Source: Actinocorallia sp039871655
GTDB taxonomy: Bacteria; Actinomycetota; Actinomycetes; Streptosporangiales; Streptosporangiaceae
Length of the DNA stretch: 64,000 bases
Direction of reading: 5' to 3'
Assembly: GCF_039871655.1 (NCBI RefSeq)
Contig: NZ_JBDPLZ010000012.1
Span: 1 to 64,000, forward strand
Position 1 is the stretch's first letter. Each line of letters opens with the position of its first letter. Below the pieces are notes generated by a model, which was given only the letters and a program-made list of their open reading frames with translations, was not told where the DNA came from and ran no database searches. This document shows, one piece after another, positions 43,424 through 51,133 of the stretch. The translations under genes were made by a program, and so were the position numbers.

Positions 43424-44281
43424 TCAGGCGGCGGTGGGAGCGGCCCCGGGCGGCACAGGTTCCGGAGCGGGCCCGGCCTGGGCGGTGAGGGCGGCCGACA
43501 ACCCGTCCAGATCGGGGTGCAGGGACAGGACCCGGTCCACCCCGGTCAGGTGAAAGACCCGGGCGACCCGGTCATGCGCCCCGGCCATCTCCCAGCCGAT
43601 CCCGCGGGCCCGGCATCGTTTCAGCGCGCCGATCAGGACACCGATCCCGCTGGCATCGCAGAACCCCACCCCGGCCAGGTCCACCGCGACCCCGCAGGCG
43701 GCGGCGTCGATGGCGGACGACAACCGATCGCCCAGCCAGCCGCTGTTGGACGCGTCGATCTCCCCCCTTAGGGACACCAGTGCGTAGGAGCCCAGACCAC
43801 CGGAGGCAACCGCCAATGCCGTCCCGCAGCTGTCGCTCTCCATCGACTCTCCGCCACCGTCCGCGACGCCGCGGGACTGATCCTGGACCCGCACACCACC
43901 GCCTTGGGAAGAGACCGGCGCGGGGCGCTCATCGGCCGATGGCCCAGGTAGGGCCCCGCCGGTCATGGCGGCCTGCCCCGCCAGGGGCGCCGACCCGTGC
44001 AGGACCGCCGCCTGGATGCCGGCGATCGCGGCGTCCACCGTCGCGATCGCCCGGTGCAGCCGCAGCGCCGCCGCAGGATGGTCGATCACGCCAAGGACCA
44101 GATGCAGATCCAGACCCACCGAGAACAACCACCTGATGATCTCCGCCGCAGGGTCATCGGCAGCCCGATCCAGGCCGCCCTTCCCCACCGGATCCGGGTG
44201 AAGAGCATGCCCCTCACCCCGCCAGGCGGCACCGTCACCTGACCGTGTGTCCCCGACGTTCTTGTGGAGCGGCCCATCCAT
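43424..44281 (-). CDS. STAS-domain anti-sigma-factor antagonist with a remnant histidine-kinase dimerisation segment
   Basis: The 285-aa protein begins ATG 44281 (TTG 44287 possible). Residues about 47-93 (EIIRWLFSVGLDLHLVLGVI and AIATVDAAIAGIQAAVL) match the HisKA_3 dimerisation helix pair of DevS-type sensors but lack the phosphoacceptor histidine. After a loose linker, a STAS domain covers about 155-270 with FCDASGIGVLIGALKRCRAR; Ser211 is the expected phosphorylation site. It probably switches a sigma factor through an anti-sigma kinase. ATG near residue 147 (MESDSCGTALAVASGGLGS) could be an alternative short start. Confidence 0.75.
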   Translation of the reverse strand: MDGPLHKNVGDTRSGDGAAWRGEGHALHPDPVGKGGLDRAADDPAAEIIRWLFSVGLDLHLVLGVIDHPAAALRLHRAIATVDAAIAGIQAAVLHGSAPLAGQAAMTGGALPGPSADERPAPVSSQGGGVRVQDQSRGVADGGGESMESDSCGTALAVASGGLGSYALVSLRGEIDASNSGWLGDRLSSAIDAAACGVAVDLAGVGFCDASGIGVLIGALKRCRARGIGWEMAGAHDRVARVFHLTGVDRVLSLHPDLDGLSAALTAQAGPAPEPVPPGAAPTAA

Positions 44282-44283
44282 GC

Positions 44284-44484
44284 TCAACCCCCGGCCCCGG
44301 CCGGTGCCTGCGCCACCGGGCCGGCACTCGCCAGGGCCTCGATCGACAGGAGCAACCCCAGAGCGGCCGGACCATGCTCGGAAACGAAGATCTCCTCGTC
44401 CCCGCCCGGGACCTCACCGCCACGGCAGGACGGCACAGCACAGGACGAAGACACGACCGGAGGGACGAAGGGAGGCTGACTCAT
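44284..44484 (-). CDS. Small unknown protein, coupled to the STAS gene
   Basis: This 66-aa product starts at ATG 44484 (MSQPPFVPPVVSSSCAVPSC) with GAGGAG before it. The stop lies two bases from the STAS start, indicating coupling. It is proline/glycine-rich and ends in PAGAGG. The central GPAALGLLLSIEALASAGPV segment is a short hydrophobic helix. No family was recognised. Confidence 0.45.
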   Translation of the reverse strand: MSQPPFVPPVVSSSCAVPSCRGGEVPGGDEEIFVSEHGPAALGLLLSIEALASAGPVAQAPAGAGG

Positions 44485-44819
44485 GCCGGAACTCCTCACG
44501 ACGATTCACTGGCAGAACATTGCGTGAACGCCGCCAGGGACCGGAGCGACAAGATCAGCAGACTCCCGGGCCGCAGCCCAAGAAGGAGATGAACTCTGCG
44601 TTCAGGCTACGCCCGGCCAGGCCACGAGGGAACCCCGCCGAGGGCCGTTCTCATCCGCAGCGGACAGACGCGACTCTGAGCGGAGAGCCCCCCGCACAGA
44701 GCGGAGCTCCTCAAAGGCGTCCCCCCACGGAGGGTTCTTTCCGGCCCGATCGAGATCCCCGCAGGCCGGACGGCCGAGGTCGCCCCGATCTCCCTGCCGG
44801 GACGTGGACCTGACCCCGT
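44485..44819. other. Gene-free stretch
   Basis: I find no protein-like reading frame with family similarity here. The stretch lies between the small gene coupled to STAS and the transposase remnant, and is probably scrambled DNA. It must contain the promoter of the STAS operon near 44500-44560. Confidence 0.35.
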
Positions 44820-45059
44820 CCCGGCATCCTCGCCTCGGCCGAGGAACACATCCGGAAGATCAACCCGAACGCCCGGGTCGGTGCGGATCAGGGCGCCGTC
44901 CAGCACGAGATGGAGTTGGCCGTCCCGCTCGGCCTTGCGCAAGCGGACCAGCACCAGCAGGGCTTGCCGCCCCGGGTTCGGCAGCCGCCAAGCGGACCCG
45001 ATGGCCTTGCGGTGCCGGCGGATCGCCCCGGCCAGGTGGTTCAGCGTTGAGGACGACAA
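44820..45059 (-). pseudogene. Transposase remnant (HTH_Tnp_4/DDE_Tnp_4 type)
   Basis: From 45059 the minus strand reads LNHLAGAIRRHRKAIGSAWR, then GRQALLVLVRLRKAE and HLVLDGALIRTD. These are the helix-turn-helix and the first acidic motif (V-L-D-G-x-L-I) of IS5-like transposases with a DDE_Tnp_4 domain. About 40-50 residues between them are missing, and the later catalytic part is absent. It is therefore dead. It differs from the elements at 100-640 and 9939-10527. Confidence 0.65.
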
Positions 45060-45285
45060 ATCGACGGCGGCACGACGGCGGCACGATAGAACAGCACCGA
45101 AGCTCCTGGTTGGAATGGGTGTTGGTTGGTGATCAAGCCATCTACCAGGGGCTTCTTCATGTTCGGGGCCGGACCGTCAACCCGCGATCATGCTGTGATC
45201 AGCGCACCCGAACCGAGGATGAAAAAGGTTCAATGATCGGGCTCATCGGACGAACCAGGAGGGTCGTCGAAACGTCCATGTCTGC

Positions 45286-45825
45286 GTGTCGAGAAATGAT
45301 CTGGCCCTGGGACGGGCGTTGGCGTTGCGCATCATGGACGGGCTGGACCGGGAGCTGACCCTGGTCGAGGAACTGGTGGGCGGTCCGTTGGAGGCGGCCA
45401 GGAGGCTGCGGGACGGGTGGCGGGCGGGAGAGCCCGGAAACCTGCACTGGGACAACAAGTCAGTGGAGGTGTTCACGGCCGAGATCTCCATGGCGCGCTC
45501 CGAGTACTACGGTGCCTCTTTCCGGCCGTGTCTCTTCGATCCCCACCACGAGAACGCCGACGCGAGGGTGTTGTGGCGGCCGCAGGGAGGCGCGCCGCGG
45601 CTGGTGGCCTGCTGCGCCGCCGATGAGGCTCTCCTCAGAGGCGGAAAGCCTCCAGCGGTGCGTCTCGTCCCCACTCTGAAGGGCATGGCGCCGCTCTGGG
45701 AGGGCTCTTCGGTCGACGCCCGCTGGCTGCTGGGCCACCACGCGGCCACCGGGACCGGCCCCGTCTGGGACGCCTTCCGCGACACCCCCCTCGGCCACGA
45801 ACTCAACCGGATCCGGGCCGCCTGA
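45286..45825 (+). CDS. Protein of unknown function (179 aa)
   Basis: GTG 45286 gives 179 aa; a later ATG at 45334 is also possible, and neither has a good ribosome binding site. The sequence is mixed alpha/beta with MDGLDRELTLVEELVGGPLE, an ARSEYYGASFRPCLFDPHHE segment and ARWLLGHHAATGTGPVWDAF. It resembles uncharacterised small actinomycete proteins. No motif points to a function. It follows a decayed region. Confidence 0.5.
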   Translation: MSRNDLALGRALALRIMDGLDRELTLVEELVGGPLEAARRLRDGWRAGEPGNLHWDNKSVEVFTAEISMARSEYYGASFRPCLFDPHHENADARVLWRPQGGAPRLVACCAADEALLRGGKPPAVRLVPTLKGMAPLWEGSSVDARWLLGHHAATGTGPVWDAFRDTPLGHELNRIRAA

Positions 45826-45923
45826 CAGGCCGGGGAGCCGGTCCCGGTGCGAGAGCTTCATCCGGCCGGGACGGAACGGGCGGTCTGCGCCCGGCCGGAC
45901 GGGTCACCCCGGTGCCCGGGGCG

Positions 45924-47138
45924 TCACGGGTAGTTCGGGTTGTTGGTGTCGGGGATCTGGATATTGATCGACTGCCCCTCGGACAGGAAGAGCAGCGCGA
46001 ACTTGCGGAGGAACTCGTCGAAGGTCCAGTAGGCCGCCGGCGCCAGCGGGAACGGCAGCAGGCCCTCGCGGACGGCGATGAACGGGCCCCAGGACGTCTT
46101 GAGGAGGTTGTCCCACAGCAGGTAGCGGGGGATCTTCAACCATCCGGCGATCTCGTCCCCGAGCAGGAAGCGGGTGAACGAGCCGAGGATGGACTTGCTG
46201 AGGATGGTGCCGTCGATCTGCGCGCCGAGGCTGAGCAGGATGTCGGCGAGCTTGACGCCCTCGGGCGTCGGGGCCAGGAGCGTGTCCAGGGACTGCTTGG
46301 CCTGGGACTCGGCCGCGTCCCAGGAGGCGGGGATGTACTCCTCCTTGATGCCGAGCATGTACGCGGTCAGCTGCCACGAGTGCAGGAAGGCCGTGGCCTC
46401 GTCGGCGGGGATCGGCACTTTCCAGTTCTTCAGGTGCCGCATGACGGTCGTGGGCAGGCTGTGCCAGGTGACCATCATGTCCATCTGGCTGATCGGGATC
46501 TCCTCGTCGGCGACCTTGTCCCAATACGGGGACTGGGGCAGCAGGTGGCGCACCCCGGCGTGCGCCAGCCGGGTCTTGACGCAGGTGACGATCATCTCGC
46601 CGTCGGGTTTGAAGGCGTTCGCGGTGCCGATGTCGTACCCGAGCTTGGCGGTCTTGGAGATGCGGTCCTTCATGTCCGCGCCGCCCTGCGAGTAGTAGAC
46701 CGCGCGGGCCTCCTTGGGGATGACGGTGCTCATCATGCCGCTGGCGAACCCGTACAGCACGCCGAGGTAGAGCCCGCGCTTCTCGTTGAACTCGAAGGCC
46801 GTGTCGAGCTTGCTCTGGTCGGACCACGACGGCAGCGCCCGGGCCTGCTCGATGAAGTTCTTCAGGTCGCTCGGCAGTCCGGCCGGCAGCGTCTGGCCGT
46901 TCTTGGTCCAGTTGCGCAGCAGCTTGTTGACCTCGGGTACCTTGCCCGTCTTGATCAGGTCGGCGACGATCGGGTCGGCCACGTCGTCCCAGACCCACCG
47001 CGGGTCGGCGCCGGCGCCGGCGCCGACCACCGAACCCGTGGGGGACCAGGTCCATGCGGGTGTCGCGACGCTCAGCGCACCGAGTGCGCCCAGCGTGCCT
47101 CCCCCGATCAGCACATTGCGTCTGCTGGGTCTCTCCAT
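45924..47138 (-). CDS. lcp: Latex clearing protein homologue (haem rubber oxygenase)
   Basis: The 404-aa protein starts at ATG 47138 (GAGGAG before it; ATG 47153 would overlap this site). The Tat signal SRRNVLIGGG lies at residues 5-14. It belongs to the Lcp/MpaB (DUF2236) haem oxygenases. Positions E143, R159, K162, T163 and H193 match, at a constant offset of five, the residues reported for Lcp of Streptomyces sp. K30 (E148, R164, K167, T168 and the haem ligand H198; from memory). It should cut cis-1,4-polyisoprene to oligo-isoprenoid aldehyde-ketones outside the cell. The monooxygenase, synthetase and esterase genes nearby could use such products, but this is speculative. Confidence 0.85.
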   Translation of the reverse strand: MERPSRRNVLIGGGTLGALGALSVATPAWTWSPTGSVVGAGAGADPRWVWDDVADPIVADLIKTGKVPEVNKLLRNWTKNGQTLPAGLPSDLKNFIEQARALPSWSDQSKLDTAFEFNEKRGLYLGVLYGFASGMMSTVIPKEARAVYYSQGGADMKDRISKTAKLGYDIGTANAFKPDGEMIVTCVKTRLAHAGVRHLLPQSPYWDKVADEEIPISQMDMMVTWHSLPTTVMRHLKNWKVPIPADEATAFLHSWQLTAYMLGIKEEYIPASWDAAESQAKQSLDTLLAPTPEGVKLADILLSLGAQIDGTILSKSILGSFTRFLLGDEIAGWLKIPRYLLWDNLLKTSWGPFIAVREGLLPFPLAPAAYWTFDEFLRKFALLFLSEGQSINIQIPDTNNPNYP

Positions 47139-47182
47139 GCCTTCGCTCCTCATCTCAGGCTGGGAACACCTTTGCTGATACG

Positions 47183-47211
47183 GTGATACACAAACTGCTT
47201 CTGCGTATCAC
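47183..47211. promoter_or_regulatory. Inverted repeat upstream of the lcp homologue
   Basis: GTGATAC (47183-47189) and GTATCAC (47205-47211) form a 7-base inverted repeat with a 15-base spacer. A third partial copy (CTGATACG) lies at 47175-47182. It sits 45-73 bases upstream of the lcp start, in an AT-rich stretch, a probable operator for the gene; TetR-type regulators control lcp in other actinomycetes. Confidence 0.5.
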
Positions 47212-47340
47212 TGTTTCAAGTCAATAAAGCACGGTGTGACTGCTGTCACAAGGCCCATATCGCGGGGACCCGCGGATGATCGAATGGGAAGCGATCATTC
47301 AGGGAGGGGATCATGGAACCTGTGCGTCCAATGGCGGACT

Positions 47341-48885
47341 TCAGCCGGCCGGGACGGAGCGGGAGGTCCAGACCCGTCCGGATGGGGTGCGCCGGGTGCC
47401 TCGGGCGCCGATGATGAGCAGGCACTTCATGTCGATGGACTCGGGACGCAACTCGCCCAGGGTGGTCACGGTCAGCGACTCTTCGGCGCGGCCGATGTCG
47501 CGGCCCACGATGACGACGGTGTCGGCGGGGCGGTGCTCCAGGAGGATCTTCCGGGCCTCGGCGACCTGGGTGGTGCGGGAGCGGGAGGCCGGGTTGTAGA
47601 CGCCGAGGACGAGGTCGGCCTCGGCGACGGCGCGCAGGCGCTTCTCGATGACGTCCCACGGCTTGAGGCGGTCGGAGAGGCTCATCACGGCGAAGTCGCC
47701 GCCGATGGGGGCTCCGGCCCGGGCGGCGACGGCCTGGACGGCGGTCATGCCGGGAACTACGCGGATGGGGACGTGCCGCAGGTCGGGGTGTTCGGCGGCC
47801 TCGAAGACGGCGGCGGCCATGCCGAAGACGCCGGCGTCGCCGCCGGAGACCACGGCCACGCGTTCACCGGAAGCCGCCAGTCGCAGGGCGGACGATGCCC
47901 GGTCGACCTCCACGGTGTTGCCGCTGGCGTGGCGCCGCAGGCCTGCCCGCTGGGGTACGCGGTTGACGTACGGGGCGTAGCCGACGACGTGGTCGACGTT
48001 CGCCAGTGCCTCGGCGGCCTCGGGGGTGAGCCACTCGTCGGGGCCGGGTCCCAGGCCGACGACGAGCAGCTCGGCGGCTTCCGCCGCGGCCTCGGGAAGC
48101 GGGTCGGGCCGGGCGGAGGGCGCTTCGGTGAGACGGGCCGCGGGGGCGCTGGTCTCGCGGACGCCGTTCACGGTGTCTCCGGTGACCACGATGACGGAGA
48201 AGTACGGGACGGCCGCCGGGTCGACCTCGCGGACGGGGCGCCAGCACTCCTCTGGCATGGAGGCGCGTTCGACGTACAGGGCGTCGTCGAGGCGGCCCGC
48301 CTCGGCCAGGGCCTGGAGCACGCCGGGGAAGGCGCGGCCGAGCTTCATGATGATCGCGCCCTGGGTGTCGGCGAGGCGGCGGGCCAGTTCGGGTACCGGC
48401 AGGGTGCCGGGCAGGACCGTCAGGACGTCGGTGTGCCGGACGAGAGGGCTGGCGATCGCCGCCGTCGCCGCCGACACCGAGGTCACGCCCGGCACGATCT
48501 CGGAGGGGAAGCGGGAGGAGAGGCGGTCGTGCATGTACATGTACGAGCCGTAGAAGAGCGGGTCGCCCTCGGAGAGCAGGACGACGTCGCGTCCGGCCTC
48601 CAGATGCCGGGCGAGCCGTCCGGCTGACTCCTCGTAGAACTCCGCGATCGCTCCCGAGTAGCCGCCCGGATGGTCCGTCGAACCCGTCGTCACCGGGTAG
48701 ATGAGCTCCTCTTCGACGGCTCCGGCAGGGATCAGGGAGTCCGCGATGCGCCGGGCGTTGGAATGCCCAGTGGCCTTCGCGTGGTAGGCGACGACGTCGG
48801 CCTCCGCGATCAGCCGCGCGGTCTTCAGGGTGATGAGTTCGGGATCTCCGGGGCCGACGCCGACCCCGTACAGCTTTCCGGTCAT
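47341..48885 (-). CDS. cobIJ: Fused precorrin-2 C20- and precorrin-3B C17-methyltransferase CobIJ
   Basis: The 514-aa protein joins two S-adenosylmethionine methyltransferases. CobI (residues 1 to about 240): KLYGVGVGPGDPELITLKTA, LLSEGDPLFYGSYMYMHDRL, VPGVTSVSAATAAIASPL. CobJ (about 270-514): VVGLGPGPDEWLTPEAAEA, VVSGGDAGVFGMAAAVFE, VPGMTAVQAVAARAGAPIGG, VLGVYNPASRSRTTQ. The fusion of these steps is common in actinobacteria. The ATG 48885 overlaps the cobH stop (ATGA). It is the last gene of the cobG-cobH-cobIJ operon. Confidence 0.95.
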   Translation of the reverse strand: MTGKLYGVGVGPGDPELITLKTARLIAEADVVAYHAKATGHSNARRIADSLIPAGAVEEELIYPVTTGSTDHPGGYSGAIAEFYEESAGRLARHLEAGRDVVLLSEGDPLFYGSYMYMHDRLSSRFPSEIVPGVTSVSAATAAIASPLVRHTDVLTVLPGTLPVPELARRLADTQGAIIMKLGRAFPGVLQALAEAGRLDDALYVERASMPEECWRPVREVDPAAVPYFSVIVVTGDTVNGVRETSAPAARLTEAPSARPDPLPEAAAEAAELLVVGLGPGPDEWLTPEAAEALANVDHVVGYAPYVNRVPQRAGLRRHASGNTVEVDRASSALRLAASGERVAVVSGGDAGVFGMAAAVFEAAEHPDLRHVPIRVVPGMTAVQAVAARAGAPIGGDFAVMSLSDRLKPWDVIEKRLRAVAEADLVLGVYNPASRSRTTQVAEARKILLEHRPADTVVIVGRDIGRAEESLTVTTLGELRPESIDMKCLLIIGARGTRRTPSGRVWTSRSVPAG

Positions 48886-49538
48886 TCGGCTTCCTTCGCG
48901 AGGGCGTTGAGGGCCGAGGCGGCCATGGCCGAGCCGCCGCGCCGCCCTCGGACGGCGAGGAACGGCAGGTCCAGTTCGGGCGCGCACGCGATCAGCGCGT
49001 CCTTGGACTCGGCAGCCCCGATGAAGCCGACCGGCACGCCGATGACGGCGGCGGGCCGGGGGGCTCCGTCGAACAGCATCTCCAGCAGGTGGAACAGGGC
49101 CGTCGGGGCGTTCCCGATCGCGACGACCGCGCCCTCCAGCCGGTCGGCCCACAACGACACCGCGGCGGCCGAGCGGGTCGTGCCCCACTGTCGGGCGAGG
49201 TCCGGGACGCGCGGGTCGCGCAGGAGGCAGAGCACCTCGTTGTCCTTCGGCAGCCGGGCGCGGGTCACCCCGGAGGCGACCATGTTGGCGTCGGTGAGGA
49301 TCGGCGCTCCCGCCTCCAGCGCGGCGCGGGCCGCCGACACCAGACGCTCGTGGACGACGAGGTCCCCGGCGAGGTCCACCTGCCCGGTGGCGTGAACCAT
49401 GCGGACGGCCACCTTCTCGGCGTCGGCCGGCAGGTGCGAGAAGTCGCTCTCGGCGCGGATGGTCGCGAACGAGTCCACGTAGATCGCGGCCCCGTCGTCG
49501 GCATAGGCGAACCGCCTGGTCGGGCGAGTCGGGTTCAT
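48882..49538 (-). CDS. cobH: Precorrin-8X methylmutase CobH
   Basis: The 218-aa protein is the right size for CobH. It starts at ATG 49538 with AGGAG upstream. Conserved pieces are VRMVHATGQVDLAGDL, GAPILTDANMVASGVTRARL, AIGNAPTALFHLLEML and VIGVPVGFIGAAESKDAL, with the catalytic His in MVHATG. It moves the C11 methyl to C12 to give hydrogenobyrinic acid. It overlaps cobIJ and follows cobG by about 150 bases. Confidence 0.95.
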   Translation of the reverse strand: MNPTRPTRRFAYADDGAAIYVDSFATIRAESDFSHLPADAEKVAVRMVHATGQVDLAGDLVVHERLVSAARAALEAGAPILTDANMVASGVTRARLPKDNEVLCLLRDPRVPDLARQWGTTRSAAAVSLWADRLEGAVVAIGNAPTALFHLLEMLFDGAPRPAAVIGVPVGFIGAAESKDALIACAPELDLPFLAVRGRRGGSAMAASALNALAKEAE

Positions 49539-49688
49539 CGAAACTCCTAGGAAGACCCCGGCCTCAGCCGGGGAGGGCACGGCGAAGCCGCGAAGGTCGA
49601 AGGCGCGCGGGGCGGCGACATCCGCGGATCGGTGGGAGAGCCCCGCGGCCGGCCGCGGGAACTCCGTTTCATCAGGACGAGAAGGAGA

Positions 49689-50579
49689 TCAAAACAACTC
49701 CGAAGCGGACATATCGGGAATGATGATGCTGTGCCAGGGCGTCACGATGGCCCGCGAGCCCAGCGACGCCAACCGGACGGCTTCCCGCGCGGGAAGGAGG
49801 CCGTCCGGTACGGCGAAATGCCCGGCCTGACGTCCGTCGTCCTGCTCGATCCCACCGAACGGCGGCACGGTCGCGACGGGGTCGGGGCACCGCTGCTCGG
49901 GCGGCGGGGCGTCGAGCAGTTCGCGTCCGGTCCGGGGGAGTTCGTCGACGTGCCAGGCGGCGGAGTCGCCGGTTCCCCGGGCGCGCAGGAACTTTCGGGC
50001 GAAGGCGAGGAGCGCCTCGGGTGCTTCGGAGAGCGGGACGACGGGACCCTGGTGGGCGGTGCCGATCCGGAGTCGGGCGCGGGAGGCGTCCAGGGCGAAC
50101 AGGCCGAGGTCGAGGCGTCCGGCGGACACGTCGCCGCGGCCGTCGTCCAGGCAGAACAGGAACTTTCCGGGCAGGGCGGCGAGTCCGGGATCGGCGCACA
50201 GGAGCCGGTCGAGTTCGGCGGCGACCGGGCGCAGGTTCGCGCGTCCGGAGGCCAGCCCGGTCAGCGGGGAGACCAGGATGTTGCGCACCCGGTCATGGGC
50301 CGGGCTGGGCAGCAGGCCGGTGGCGCGCACGGCGTCGACGAGATCGGGGGAGAGGCGGTCGCCGGCGTGGGCGATGCCGCGGATCTGCAGGTTGGCGCGG
50401 CTGGTGAGGTGCAGGTTCCCGTCGCCGAAGGTCTCGGCGATCGCGGCGAGGCGGCGCAGCGCGTCGGCGTCGAGTTCGCCGCCGACGAGGCGCAGCCTGA
50501 TGAGGGCGCCGTCGTCGGCGATCCAGGGTCGCAGCACGCCGGGGCATCGGTCGGCACGGTCACGGGTCACGGGCGCCAT
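49689..50579 (-). CDS. cobG: Precorrin-3B synthase CobG, C-terminally truncated
   Basis: CobG contracts the ring using O2, a haem-like cofactor and a 4Fe-4S cluster. The 296-aa product has the N-terminal ferredoxin/sulphite-reductase repeats (RCPGVLRPWIADDGALIRLR, GNLHLTSRANLQIRGI, LLPSPAHDRVRNILVSPL, LPGKFLFCLDDGRGDVS). It stops after VTPWHSIIIPDMS. Full CobG proteins continue with a CxxxxxC...CxxxC cluster domain (for example CTGSPGC, recalled from M. tuberculosis), and no such sequence is read in any frame of 49540-49690. The protein is likely crippled unless the domain is supplied elsewhere. Confidence 0.85.
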   Translation of the reverse strand: MAPVTRDRADRCPGVLRPWIADDGALIRLRLVGGELDADALRRLAAIAETFGDGNLHLTSRANLQIRGIAHAGDRLSPDLVDAVRATGLLPSPAHDRVRNILVSPLTGLASGRANLRPVAAELDRLLCADPGLAALPGKFLFCLDDGRGDVSAGRLDLGLFALDASRARLRIGTAHQGPVVPLSEAPEALLAFARKFLRARGTGDSAAWHVDELPRTGRELLDAPPPEQRCPDPVATVPPFGGIEQDDGRQAGHFAVPDGLLPAREAVRLASLGSRAIVTPWHSIIIPDMSASELF

Positions 50580-50649
50580 GGTGCCACAGCGCTGCAGATG
50601 CTCCCGAACGGCGCATGATGGACATCAGTGGTGTCGTCGGACGCTGGTA

Positions 50650-50825
50650 CATTGCTTCTGCCTTGGTGCTCGGGAAGCCGGTGTGAATCCGGCGCGGCCC
50701 TCGCCACTGTGAACGCCGAGTCGTACGACCCTCGCCGACGAGCCCGCTCGTCGGAGGCCACTGGACGCCAGTCCGGGAAGGCCGGACGTACGGCGCTGAC
50801 GCGTGAGCCAGGAGACCGGCCGGGG
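50650..50825 (+). promoter_or_regulatory. Cobalamin riboswitch controlling cobN-cobF
   Basis: The plus strand carries GGGAAGCCGGTGTGAATCCGG, then GCGGCCCTCGCCACTGTGA, a long internal arm, and the B12-box GCGTGAGCCAGGAGACCGGCC at 50800-50822. This is a near-consensus cobalamin riboswitch. It lies about 310 bases before the cobN start, an unusually long distance. Confidence 0.93.
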
Positions 50826-51133
50826 CGCGTCATGTTTCCACGAGGGTCTGGAAGTAGAAATGCGCAGTCGAACGCCCGTGCCCTGCCGCGATCCGCATCC
50901 CCCTGCCCGCAGGCGGTGCGTCGTGCCGCGGCACTCATGCTGAGCGGGGAGCCGGACGGCGGGACCGCCGCAGTGCCGGCCGGGATGCCACCGGGGGAAG
51001 CCACCCGCAGGGGCGAGCTGCTCGGCTTGGCGCGAAGCCTGCCGGGAGCCTCGGCCTCCTTCCTCCAGCCGGCCGATCCCTCGTTGAGCAGAGAACTCAC
51101 CCGTCCCCTCGCATCTCGCGACCGAGGAGAGTC
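50826..51133 (+). promoter_or_regulatory. Long leader between riboswitch and cobN
   Basis: The 300-odd bases after the riboswitch hold no conventional gene. One frame is open from ATG 50832 to a stop at 51135-51137 that overlaps the cobN start (ATGA), about 101 codons rich in Arg/Pro/Ser, reading as doubtful protein. The stretch probably contains the expression platform. A possible ribosome binding site for cobN is GAGGAGAG at 51122-51129. Confidence 0.4.

Noticed and set aside
45060..45090. Doubled CGACGGCGGCA motif
   Set aside because: A short low-complexity repeat in GC-rich spacer without a matching partner elsewhere in the window.
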